Of a stretch of 64,000 nt of DNA, positions 22,004-30,759 are shown piece after piece. The position numbers and the translations under genes were made by a program. The DNA comes from Sorex araneus (Eukaryota; Chordata; Mammalia; Eulipotyphla; Soricidae): positions 12,716,432-12,780,431 of the forward strand of contig NC_073307.1 of the NCBI RefSeq assembly GCF_027595985.1, given 5' to 3'. A model generated the notes under the pieces. The model searched no databases. It was given only the letters and a program-made list of their open reading frames with translations, and was not told where the DNA came from. Every line of letters begins with the position of its first letter. The stretch's first letter is position 1.

Positions 22004-22625
22004 TTTATTTCATCATTTTAAGCTCGATTTTATAAAACATGAAAAGATATTTCCAAGAGTTCCGAACCACAGTCATTTAAACAGTTGAGAATAACCATAG
22101 CTTTGTAGGTTCAAGTTATATAACTTAAAATCAAAAGGATGGAATTTTTATTAATGTAGAAGATCTACCAGTGAAACAGAAGCTAAAGGATCTAACAGAA
22201 ACAATATTGTTTTAGGACCCAAAGATTCTGAATGTTCAGAGTTCTTTTGCTGCGTTTCCGATTTATTTCTCTACTTATGTTCTGAGTCAAGCTAACTGAC
22301 CAAAGGGTCTGATTAGAAAAAGCATTGAACTTCACATCGCAAGTTTTCTCATATACAGTGACCACTTTTCAAAGCAAGTGACACCTCAGGACTGACAATC
22401 TGCAGGTTCTCTCTGGAACAATGTGCAATCAATTCCTACGTCAACCTTATGGAAAGTCAAACAGGCGCCCACAAAAAGGAACAATCACGCAGGGTGCAGT
22501 CAAGTCCATCGGAAGCTTTCCCCAACTAAAAATTAACCAAGTGAAATGAAACATCAACAGCAGTTGACTTGGTTTCAGGAAAACCCCTCCAGGGAACTAC
22601 AAATACAACAGCCCTGAGCTCGCCC
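22004..22625 (-). other. MAD2L1: MAD2L1 3' untranslated region with candidate poly(A) signals
   Basis: AT-rich sequence follows the stop codon. AATAAA on the minus strand occurs at 22267-22262, 22152-22147 and 22009-22004. Any of them could be used, and the most distal would give a 3'UTR of roughly 0.6 kb. No interspersed repeat is recognised here, as expected for an exon. The true end cannot be fixed from sequence alone. Confidence 0.55.
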
Positions 22626-22798
22626 TCAGTCATTGACGGGGATCTTGTAGGCCACCGAGCTGTTGACTTTGTGGATCGTAGTCGTGAAGGAACGGAGACG
22701 GACTTCCTCCGAGTTGGTGATGAACTGGGGTCCCGACTCTTCCCATTTCTCAGGCACAACCAAATCTTTGTCAGTGTAAATCAGCAGATCAAATGAAC
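22626..22798 (-). CDS. MAD2L1: MAD2L1 coding exon 5 with stop
   Basis: Encodes C149-D205 and TGA (22628-22626). It holds the C-terminal safety belt: VVPEKWEESGPQFITN, then SFTTTIHKVNSS, then the terminal AYKIPVND. The acceptor is AATTTAG at 22799. Residue 196 is Ser where human and mouse have Met, next to the regulatory S195. Confidence 0.97.
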
Positions 22799-25700
22799 CT
22801 AAATTGGAGATAAAAAAAAAAAAAATCACTAAAGCACTTTATTTTTTCTAAAGCAAATTTTGTCTGCCTCACATTTTGAACCGTCCGTGGTGTTAAAAAA
22901 AACCTTGTCTTTAACACAATAGATGGTCCAAATAGTGATCTGTTGGCACAGCGGGTAGGGTGTTTTTCTCTAGCAAATGGCCAAAGTGGATTCGATCCCC
23001 AGCACCCTATATTCAGGACTGACCCTGAATCCAGAGTCAAGAGTAAGACCTGAGAACCTCGAGAAATATCCCAAAACACAAAACACACAACACATAACCA
23101 GCTCCCTTCTCCCCACAATTTGGTTTCTCATCACTAGGAGCTTTTCCTCAATGGAAATTTATCTCTGTACAGGAAACACGCCATTCTTTTCATTGGAGTC
23201 ATATGAGAAATTCAAGTTGTCGTTTATTTTTTAAAGTCACTGAAAATACCCGCGCAAACTACATATTTCTATAGGGGATCATGAATGCAAGCCAAAGGAA
23301 AGGCGCAACCAAGATTGAAAAAAATCAAAAGCAAAGATCATCAAACGCTATAGACCTTTAAAATATATAATACATATTAGACATAAAATGGAAAGTGAAA
23401 GGAATTATATCAAAACATTCAATTGTAGGTACTGTGAAACACTTTTTAAGCCTTTCCTTCTCAGCATCTGCAAATTTTCTTGAAGGCAAACATCACTTTT
23501 ATTTTATGAGGACTTTTAATCTTTATACTAACTAGTGTTATGAACTGGGAGAGGACAGTGGCTAAGGGCTTCCCTTGCATGGGGCCAACCCGAGGTTGAT
23601 TGTCAGCGCCCCATATGGTCCCCAGCCTGCAAAGAGTGATCCCCAAGTGCAAAACCAGGAGTATGCCCCGAGCACTGCCGGGTGTGGCCCCCAAACCAAA
23701 GCAAAAAGCAACAAATAAATAAATAAATAAATAAAATAAAAATTACATTAGTTGGCATTGATGATTAAGGAAAAAAATGAAGGGGTAATTCATTTTTTTT
23801 TTTTCTTAACTTTTTCTTTTTGGGTCACACCTGGTGATGCACAGGGGTTACTCCTGGCTCATGCACTCGGGAATTGTTCCTGGCGGTGCTCGGGGGACCA
23901 TATGGGATGCTGGGAATCGAATCCTGGTTGGCCACATGCAAGGCAAATGCCCTACCTGCTGTGCTATCGCTCCAGCACCTGAAGGGGTAATTCTTATTTT
24001 TTTTTAACATTTTATTTTTTATTAGTGAATCAACGTGAGGTACAGTTACACACTTACAAACTTTCGTGCTTGTGTTTCAGTCAATGACTGAGTACGTATC
24101 CCTCCACCAGTGCCCATTTTCCAATTGTCCCAGCATCCCTCCCACCACCCTCACCCCACCTCTGTGGCAGGGCATTCCCTTTTGCTCCCTCTCTCTCCTT
24201 TTGGGTGTTTGCAGCAGAGGTATTAAGTGGCCATCATGTTCGGTCTATAGTCTACTTTCAGCCCGCATCTCCCATCCCGAGCAGGCCCTCCTAGCACCCT
24301 TTACTTGGTGGTCCTGAGGGGTAATTCTTAAAGCTACTGTTTAGTCTTTCTGTTGACAACCTCCTAAAAGCAGTATAAAGTTCTCTCACACTTACAGGAA
24401 GCTTCCAGCAGCGGCAGAAACGTCACGGTGGCCGTGATCTGCCTGATGACGGAGCGGATCTCATCCTGGATGGCTTTCTGGGACTTCTGTCGAGGTGAGC
24501 TGTCAAGGCATCAATAATTTCATCTGAGGTTTCAACAAACTGTTTAAGGCACGGCTAGGATTATTTGACTATATCATTCCAAAAATAAAGAATACACTGA
24601 AAAGCTCTTTAAAAAAAAAACCAAAAACCTAGTTACTAAGGAGTTTTCAAAATATCCCTGGGCCTCAGAAACTACAGGTACAATCCATTCCTTCATTTAT
24701 CCTTCTGACCAGCATTTGAGCTTCGCCCTTCAATTAGGCCCTTTACTTTCACATGACAAGGAAATCTGCCAAGTCCATCTGAACGGGAAGCCTTCAGCAC
24801 TGCTTTGTAAAACAAGCAGAAAATATTTAGCTGCTGTTCATCGTTTTGGCCTTTGTAGTAATGCCTAAACATCTACTTTCCCACTACTTCCAATAAGCTA
24901 GAAATTTCCTAAAATATACCCAAGGTTGCAGAGACAGAAAATCACACTCATCCTGGCAATGGTTCGGGGCTCACAAGTACTTGTAGGATGGTGCCAGTTA
25001 CCAGCAAATAACCACAGGCAATTCCATGGGTTTGGGGGAGACTGGGAAATTCACTTTATTCAGAAGTATCTCTGGAAGTCTGAGGCCTTCAGTGAAGCAC
25101 AACAAAGCTAATGTCAAGTTGGGAGCATCAGACACCTAACCACGGTCTCATCAAGAAATGTGATCAATGACGAATCTAGTATAGAATGTTTTATTTTGCA
25201 TTAACCACCACGAGTACTAATTCATCACCATGAGTACTAATTCGTTGATATAGAAGAAAGGCAATTGTGTTAAAAATACACGGTTTACACAGCTAAAGGT
25301 ATGCTCAAGTGAGTGCACTTCTTTTTCCACAGGACACTGGAGATAAAAATCAAACACATACTAGAAGCAAGGCAAACCTTATCTACCAAATGGTTCCATT
25401 GGATAAGAACTCCTTTTTAATGAGGAAAAATGTTGGGAAAAATATGTGAGCGTGGAACTGATTTCAGACTTACCTATCATCTTTTGCAGTCTTGTCACAC
25501 TCAATATCAAACTGCCACCTTTCAAGAACCTCGTGACTTTCGATATTTGAGATGACAACCACTAGTTTCTGAACGGAGCACTTGTACAGCCAATCTGTAA
25601 CACAGCAAGCCATCGTTTTACTCCACTGCACTGCAGAGTAACTTCCTTCCCTCCTGCTGTCACCGGCATGTTTTTTAGCTTGTAGGCCACACACGGTAGT

Positions 25701-28700
25701 GCTCAAGAATCACTCCTGGCCGGGCTCAGGGGACCGTATGGAGTGCCGGGGACTGAACCCCCATGCAAGAATCCAACCCGCTGTACTATATGTAACTCTG
25801 ATCCTGTCACTGTCTTTCACCAACACAGAAGTTAGCCGGTCAAGAACATAACACCTGTATTCCTACCAGCCATGCACAGGACGTAGGTGCTGAAGATAAT
25901 AATGGACCACGAGGTAAGGGCTAATTAATTAATGCGAGGGATAATGAAGGCTCTTTGGAGGGAAAACTCATGAAACTTGAGCAACAAAGCACCTCAAGAG
26001 ATTCCATAATCAGACGGAGCTGGAGATAGTAGGGTGGGCAAGGCTAACCTGGGTTCGATCTCCGCACCCCAAGTCATCCCCAGTGCACCTCTAGGAGTAA
26101 ATCCTGAGTGCAGAGCTAGAAATAACCCTAAGCACTACCAGTGCCCCTCACTCAGAACTGTTAAGATTTATGAGACAGATTCCGTATGAGAGAAAAGGAA
26201 AAGGAAGGAGCGATATAGTCTCCAAGTTCCTAGTTTCAAACATTAATTTGATCAGTGAACTGGAACAGACTTGACAGGGAAATCCTAGTTTTAATAAACT
26301 GAGTTTGAAGTACCTCCGGGATAGTCACATAAAGATATGAAGGAACCCCTGGGCACAGTTGTCTGGAGTGAGGAGAAACTTGGATTAGATACGTAATTAG
26401 TGAAGGGCAGCAGCGAAGTTCCAGAGATTATAAAGAGCTGAGAGGTTTAAATGGAGTCCTGGCTTAATCTTGGACACTGGGACAGTTTATTGAGGAATTA
26501 GCAAAGCTTTTTTTTTTTTAAACAAGGAGAAAAGGATTGAGTGACACTCAATACTTACGGCTCATGTCTCTCTTACATATTTGAGAGCCCCGAGACACCG
26601 TATATGACCAGGGAGCAGGCTTTGCATGCAGGAGGCCTAAGCTCCACTCCCAGTAGTACCTGACAATCCCACAATCCCACGCAACTCCAGGTAAAATGCA
26701 AAAGAGACAAACCTCCCTTAAAAATCCAGGGATAGGGCTGGAGCGATAGCACAGCTGGTAGGATATTTGCCTTGCATGCGGCCAACCCAGGTTAGATCCC
26801 TGGCATCCCATATAGTCCCCTGAGCACCATCAGGAGTAATTCCTGAGCATACAGCCAGGAGATACACTTGTGCATCGCCAGGTGTGACCCAAAAAGAAAA
26901 AAAAAAATCTGAGGATATCCTTAGCTTGCAGGCAGTACAAACCAGGTCATTTCCAGGATATGACCAGTCGATCTTGAAAGCCACTGGCAAACATAAATTT
27001 TTATATTCAGTTTGATTTGACAAGCAGGTGAACTGAAGCTTGTTAGGTGGTCTTCTCCTGCCCCACCTCGCTTTTAAAATTAGGTAAAAGGGGGGTTGGG
27101 GCAATAGTCCAGTGGGTAGGGTGTTTTTCTTGCATGCAGCCGAACCGGGTTTAGTCGTCATCATATCCCATATGGTCATCTGGGCGCCACCAGGAGTGAC
27201 CCCTGTGCACCGCCGTCTATGCCCTCCCCCTCCAATATATTTAGGAAAAGGGACCGGGGAGATGGCTGAAAGATCTGGTGCATACTTTGTATGCTGAGGT
27301 CCTGAGTGGCCCCGAGTCATTCCCTTGGTTCCACACAGTCCCCTGAGGTCCACCAGATGTAGCCGTTGCAGTGAACCTTCTGGCCCACACAGCTGGGATA
27401 AGCATCACCAAATGGGCGCCCCTGAACGCTGACTGGAAGGCCCCAATCCCCAAATTAAAAACTAGAGAAGGATGAGACCAGCAGGAGTACACAAATCGAG
27501 GTATGCTTAAAAAAAACAGGAGAAGGAATAAGGTAATGGCCCTGAGGCGGCCAGAGGGACAGGATCCAAAAACAGAGGCCAGGACTTATCTCTGAGGAGA
27601 TGAAATTCTCCATCTGAATAAGAACAAAAGCAAGAGAACAGGCAGGTCTAGTGCTACCCGGAATCAAAGGAGACAGCACTGCAAGCCAGAGCTTAGGCAA
27701 GGCTTGGCGTCTCCAGACCAACAAAGCTACAGATGGGCAGTTTGCTACAGCCAGGGGGTTTCCATGCACCGTCCACAGGTGCGAGGAGGTCAAAAACCAC
27801 TGGCCCGGAGCTCAGCTTCTTAAATGGTGGCTGGTGAAAAATCTGACAAGAACTCTAAATTAGAAGCATCACAGAGTGGAGGATTCTGGCAGTCTTTGTT
27901 CCTGGGGCCACTTCTTGAATGAAAAGGGGAGGGGAGGGAAAAAGCTTAGCCCTTGCCCTAGCAGACCCAGGCTAAGTAATCTGTAGGTGGGCAGGGCACA
28001 GGACAATGACAGACTATGGAAGGGAGCTTGCCTAGCCCAAGGCAACACCTGGCACCCCAGGGCCTGCCAGGAGGGATTCCTGAATGCAGAGGCAGTAGTG
28101 ACCCCTGAACACAGCAGCTGTGGCCCCAAAACAAAACAAACAAATCTGAGTGTAGTCCTACCATGATGTAAGATGTAAGGGCGTTCTACCACTTAATTGA
28201 TAAAATGACATGACTGTTCCTTTAAGAAGGTACAAGTGAAACAAGTGAGATATGATGGTGAGCCGACTGCTTTTTGGAACTGTAATGCTGTTGCTTTTGG
28301 GGGGGCGTATCTAGTTCTACTCAGGACTTACTTCCTCGTGGGCTTGGGGGAACTGCATACAACAGGTGCCCTATCCACGCAACCACTGCTCCAGCCCATG
28401 GAACTGCATTTTAAAATATGAAATGGGGAAAGAAAAATCTCCCAATACAGAGAATAAAGGGGAAGAGCCCTAAATGAAGAGAAACAAGCACTGATCCAAG
28501 AGCCAACAATATAGCAACTTGAGCTGAGAGGAAAAACCTAGTGCTCAAACAGAAGATGCCAGAGGGGTGGGTGTGGGGGAGAGAGAGCTCCAACAGGGGC
28601 TAAGGTGCTAAGCCAACCATTCCCCAGTGCCAAATATGGTCCAGCCAGGAGTAACCCCAGAGCACTGCGGGTGTGGCCCAAAGAAAATTCTACTAGAGAC

Positions 28701-30249
28701 TCTGTAACTGAATCATTCTTTTAAGTTTTTAAAAATTCTGCTTCCAGTTTGGATGTAGCTTTATAGTCTTTGTTTGTGACAGTGATGGCTTAAGACGCTC
28801 CAAAGAGCTATGAAAGCAGCTCATACTGAGGATACATGGTAGGTTATGTCAGAAAATGAGCACCATCAATGTGTGTATGTGTGTGTGGGGTGTGTGTGAA
28901 ATTTCTTTCAAATTATTTATTATTCGCTTCCACCCAACCAAGTCACTATATTTGAGAAGGCGGCGCTTTACATCACTATCAATAAAGCAGGACATTAACC
29001 GCCACGTTAATTCCCTCCCAGCAAGTCTAAGTAAGACACTCTCACCACCACCAACGAGATACCTTTCAGCTGATCCACTACGCTATTCAGATATTTGATG
29101 AGCTCAGGATCAGTGGTGACAAGCAAGGTGAGTCCGTATTTCTGCACTCGAGTGAAGGTTTCAGACGGATATATGCCACGCTGATATAATATGCTGTTGA
29201 TGCCAAAAGCTGGGGAGAAAAGTGTTTTAAGAAACTTCACGGGGGCCGGAGCGATAGCACAGCGGGTAGGGCGTTTGCCTTGCACGCGGCTGACCCGGGT
29301 TCGATCCCCGGCATCCCATATGGTCCCCCAAGCACTGCCAGGAGCAATTCCTGAGTGCAAAGCCAGGAGTAACCCCTGAGCATTGCTGGGTGTGACCCAA
29401 AAAGCAAAAAAAAAAAAAAAAAGAAACGTCAAGGTCACCCGGTTACTTAAGAGTAAAATATATTTAGACGTGGCTTTGGTTTCATTAATAACACAAAGCT
29501 GTACACGCATAAACACATAAACACATGTGTGTGTGTGTGTGTGCGCCCGCGCGCGCGCATGCCCTAAGAGCACAGAAAGTGGAATTTAAAAACACGCGCG
29601 CGCGCTTGCGCACACACACACACACACACGCACAACTCAAACACAGCTGCAGCTAGCGGAGGCAGTTGAAGCAAACGGCCACGCTGCAAGCAATCGCCGT
29701 CAACTCTCACCCCGCCGCAATTCAAGTTCCAATTTGCATTCGCGGGCTAGAGGAAGCCAAACCGGGCTTGTTGGGGCCCCGTCGGGAGCGGCCCGCGGGT
29801 CCTGCCCCGGGAGCAGGTCTCCCTCCCTCCCTCCCGACCCCCCCGCCCCACCCCGCCCCGGGCTCCAGCCTCGCAGGCCTGAGTTCTCGGAAGGGGCCCG
29901 GGAAGGCTCACGAGGCCGCGGGGAGCCGCCAGGCCCTGCGTCCGGAATCGCGGGAAGCGGAGGAAGCGCACGGGGCGCGGGTGCAGGGCAGCGCCGCAAG
30001 CTCGGCTTCCTGCAGAGACTCTGCCCGCCGGCCGCAATCGCTCGCAGGTTCCGGCCGCGGCCCGGCAGCCCCGGCTGCCCCCGCCGCCTCCGAGTCGCGC
30101 ACGGAGTCCCAGGCCCCGCCGGGCCGCGCTGCCCCCGCGCTGCCCCGCGCTCCGGGCCCGCGCGAGGCCCACTTACAGAAGAACTCGGCCACGATCTCGG
30201 CGCTGCCACGCAGGGTGATGCCTTGCTCGCGGCTGAGCTGCCGCGCCAT
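22626..30249 (-). CDS. MAD2L1: MAD2L1, mitotic spindle assembly checkpoint protein MAD2A (5 coding exons)
   Basis: The joined exons 30249-30177, 29209-29063, 25594-25474, 24499-24396 and 22798-22626 give 618 nt, or 205 codons plus TGA, the exact human length. MAD2 is the HORMA-domain checkpoint protein. It converts from open to closed form at unattached kinetochores on MAD1 and captures CDC20, helping to inhibit the APC/C. The HORMA domain spans roughly residues 14-197, and the C-terminal safety belt ends in IPVND. Functional positions known from human MAD2 are retained: L13, W75, R133, Q134, F141 and S195. Against human as I remember it I see nine changes: L3R, L59P, N67S, E70D, G94H, A115S, E118Q, V147A and M196S. 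All introns are GT-AG, with phases 1, 1, 2, 1. No frameshift or stop is seen, so this is an intact gene and not a processed copy. Confidence 0.98.
22935..23085 (+). mobile_element. SINE-A, diverged, in MAD2L1 intron 4
   Basis: GGCACAGCGGGTAGGGTGTT (A-box part), GGATTCGATCCCCAGCACCC (B-box part), then a shortened body. Antisense to the gene. Confidence 0.82.
23548..23712 (+). mobile_element. SINE-A, intron 4
   Basis: Body phrases GCGCCCCATATGGTCCCCAG and CGAGCACTGCCGGGTGTGGC, with a degraded head. It is followed by an A-rich (AAAT)n tail. Confidence 0.88.
23711..23742. repeat. (AAAT)n tail microsatellite
   Basis: AAATAAATAAATAAATAAAT grown from the A-rich tail of the preceding SINE-A. Confidence 0.88.
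23792..23979 (-). mobile_element. SINE-A, intron 4, in gene orientation
   Basis: Near-consensus antisense copy ending GCTATCGCTCCAGCA. TGAAGGGGTAATTC at 23778-23791 and 23980-23993 flank it. Confidence 0.95.
23996..24314 (-). mobile_element. L1-type 3' end, truncated, intron 4
   Basis: Read on the minus strand it is a truncated L1 3'UTR ending TTGATTCACTAATAAAAAAT plus A-rich DNA. It is bounded by GAAGGGGTAATTCTT (left) and GAGGGGTAATTCTT (right, 24316-24329), the same target used by the neighbouring SINE-A. Confidence 0.82.
24396..24499 (-). CDS. MAD2L1: MAD2L1 coding exon 4
   Basis: Encodes S114-S148 and the first base of C149. It begins SSPRQKSQKAIQDEIRS and contains the RQITATVTF stretch. 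R133, Q134 and F141 in that stretch are the residues known from human MAD2 to matter for dimerisation and conformation. The acceptor is TTGACAG and the donor GTAAGT. Confidence 0.97.
24500..25473 (-). other. MAD2L1: MAD2L1 intron 3
   Basis: 974 bp, GTAAGT to TTGACAG. No interspersed repeat is recognised, unlike the other introns. The sequence is mostly AT-rich. Confidence 0.85.
25474..25594 (-). CDS. MAD2L1: MAD2L1 coding exon 3
   Basis: Encodes the rest of D74 through the first two bases of S114 (WLYKCSVQKLVVVISN, then WQFDIECDKTAKDD). It carries W75, a residue that moves in the open/closed conversion of MAD2. The acceptor is TTACAG and the donor GTAAGT. Residue 94 is His where human has Gly. 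Confidence 0.97.
25676..25806 (-). mobile_element. SINE-A fragment, intron 2
   Basis: Antisense body GAATCACTCCTGGCCGGGCT, GGGGACCGTATGGAGTGCCG and GGGGACTGAACCC, lacking a clear head and tail. Same transcriptional sense as MAD2L1. Confidence 0.85.
26016..26152 (+). mobile_element. SINE-A, diverged, intron 2
   Basis: GAGCTGGAGATAGTAGGGTG, ACCTGGGTTCGATCTCCGCA and AGTGCAGAGCTAGAAATAAC in order. Antisense to MAD2L1. Confidence 0.8.
26160..26600. other. MAD2L1 intron 2 sequence without named feature
   Basis: No repeat is recognised apart from a T run at 26510-26519. Confidence 0.5.
26610..26700 (+). mobile_element. Possible SINE-A head fragment, intron 2
   Basis: GGAGCAGGCTTTGCATGCAG and CCACTCCCAGTAGTACC recall the tRNA-like half. 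Too diverged for certainty. Confidence 0.4.
26733..26909 (+). mobile_element. SINE-A, near-consensus, intron 2
   Basis: GGGCTGGAGCGATAGCACAG to GGTGTGACCCAAAAAG plus poly(A). Antisense to MAD2L1. Confidence 0.95.
27089..27234 (+). mobile_element. SINE-A, intron 2
   Basis: GGGGCAATAGTCCAGTGGGT head, ATATCCCATATGGTCATCTG body, and a truncated 3' end in C-rich sequence. Confidence 0.88.
27250..27400 (+). mobile_element. SINE-A, old copy, intron 2
   Basis: GACCGGGGAGATGGCTGAAA head and CACACAGTCCCCTGAGGTCC body. Strongly diverged. Confidence 0.6.
27405..27985. other. MAD2L1 intron 2, no named feature
   Basis: No repeat or conserved frame is recognised. Frames here are unsupported. Confidence 0.5.
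27990..28135 (+). mobile_element. SINE-A, old copy, intron 2
   Basis: GCCTGCCAGGAGGGATTCCT, GAATGCAGAGGCAGTAGTGA and AGCTGTGGCCCCAAAAC keep the 3' half order. Confidence 0.7.
28288..28398 (-). mobile_element. SINE-A fragment, intron 2
   Basis: CTCAGGACTTACTTCCTCGT, GGGGGAACTGCATA, and a head ending ACTGCTCCAGCCC. Confidence 0.75.
28594..28683 (+). mobile_element. SINE-A fragment, intron 2
   Basis: AATATGGTCCAGCCAGGAGT, CACTGCGGGTGTGGCCC. Short and internally deleted. Confidence 0.65.
28690..29062 (-). other. MAD2L1: 5' part of MAD2L1 intron 2
   Basis: Contains a short GTGTGTATGTGTGTGTG tract at about 28870-28895. Otherwise no repeat is named. Confidence 0.6.
29063..29209 (-). CDS. MAD2L1: MAD2L1 coding exon 2
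   Basis: Encodes residues 25-73 and the first base of D74 (SFGINSILYQRG through VVDQLK). The acceptor is a pyrimidine-rich stretch ending CCCCAG at 29210, and the donor is GTATCT, weaker than the other donors of this gene. The join to exon 1 restores the serine of EFFSFG. Confidence 0.97.
29241..29420 (+). mobile_element. SINE-A, young, MAD2L1 intron 1
   Basis: Almost consensus, with a GTGTGACCCAAAAAGC plus 16-A tail, only about 30 bp from exon 2. AAGAAACTTCAC (29229-29240) and AAGAAACGTCAA (29421-29432) flank it. Its proximity to the exon 2 acceptor is notable. Confidence 0.95.
29527..29627. repeat. Inverted pair of alternating purine-pyrimidine tracts in MAD2L1 intron 1
   Basis: The left arm 29527-29558 is (GT)n followed by GCGC-type alternation. 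The right arm 29596-29627 is its reverse complement with two mismatches in 32 bases. The spacer is 37 bp. Each arm is a Z-DNA-prone sequence, and together they can form a cruciform stem. Confidence 0.85.
30177..30249 (-). CDS. MAD2L1: MAD2L1 coding exon 1
   Basis: Encodes residues 1-24 plus the first base of codon 25, beginning MARQLSREQGITLRG. The ATG is the complement of 30247-30249. The donor GTAAGT is at 30176-30171. The start was chosen because the downstream residues match the MAD2 N-terminus directly. Residue 3 is Arg where human has Leu. Confidence 0.97.
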
Positions 30250-30336
30250 GTCCCAGGCCCGCCGACGCGCGCGCGCGCTCGCCCTAGGCCCGCAGCAAAG
30301 ACCGGGCAGCCCCCACGGAACTTGCCCGCCACCGGT

Positions 30337-30342
30337 TTCAAA
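30337..30342 (-). promoter_or_regulatory. CHR-like cell-cycle element (TTTGAA) upstream of MAD2L1
   Basis: On the minus strand the sequence reads GTTACTTTTGAAACC, containing the CHR core TTTGAA about 88-93 bp upstream of the ATG. An E2F/CDE-like GGCGCG core lies just upstream at about 30354-30359. CHR elements bind the DREAM and MuvB complexes in G2/M genes. MAD2L1 is a cell-cycle gene, so the placement is sensible, but occupancy is inferred. Confidence 0.45.
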
Positions 30343-30394
30343 AGTAACGAAGTGGCGCGTCGTTGGGCTCAGCGCGCAGGCGCGCCGCGTCGCA

Positions 30395-30700
30395 AAGCCC
30401 CTCCCTAGAAGCCCCGCCCCCCGCGCCGCGAAGCCCCACCCCGCGAAGACCGTCCGCAGGCCACGAAGCCCCGTCCCACGCCTCTGAGCCCCGCCCAGCG
30501 CCGCGAAGCCACGCCCTAAGACGCCAAGCCCCGCCCTACTCACCGCGAAGCCCCGCCCTACGTCTTCAAGCTCCGCCTACAGCCTCGGAGAAGCCACGGC
30601 CCACGTCGCAAGCCCCGCCGCACACCGCGAAGCCCCGCCCTCGCCCCCGCCCCGCCCCACGACTCTCAGCCCCGCCCCGTCCCGCTCCGCCGCAGGGTCC
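30395..30700 (-). repeat. Degenerate tandem array of GC boxes upstream of MAD2L1
   Basis: About fourteen imperfect units of 15-25 bp each begin AAGCCCCGCCC or a one- or two-base variant, followed by a variable CG-rich spacer. Read toward the gene, the core is GGGCGGGGCTT, an Sp1/KLF-type GC box. It is both a decayed minisatellite and a cluster of potential Sp1 sites, about 150-450 bp upstream of the ATG. Confidence 0.8.
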
Positions 30701-30759
30701 CACCCACCCGAGCGCGCCCCTCCCGCGCCACAGCGGGCAGTAGGCGCAGGCGCAGTTGG

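Noticed and set aside
26718..27353. 211-codon minus-strand frame in MAD2L1 intron 2
   Set aside because: It consists of consecutive SINE-A translations, with no splice or family support as an extra exon.
29666..30543. Long open frames (up to 273 codons) on both strands over the CpG island
   Set aside because: They are Pro/Arg/Ala-rich on all frames because GC-rich DNA lacks stops. They overlap MAD2L1 exon 1 out of frame and show no domain.
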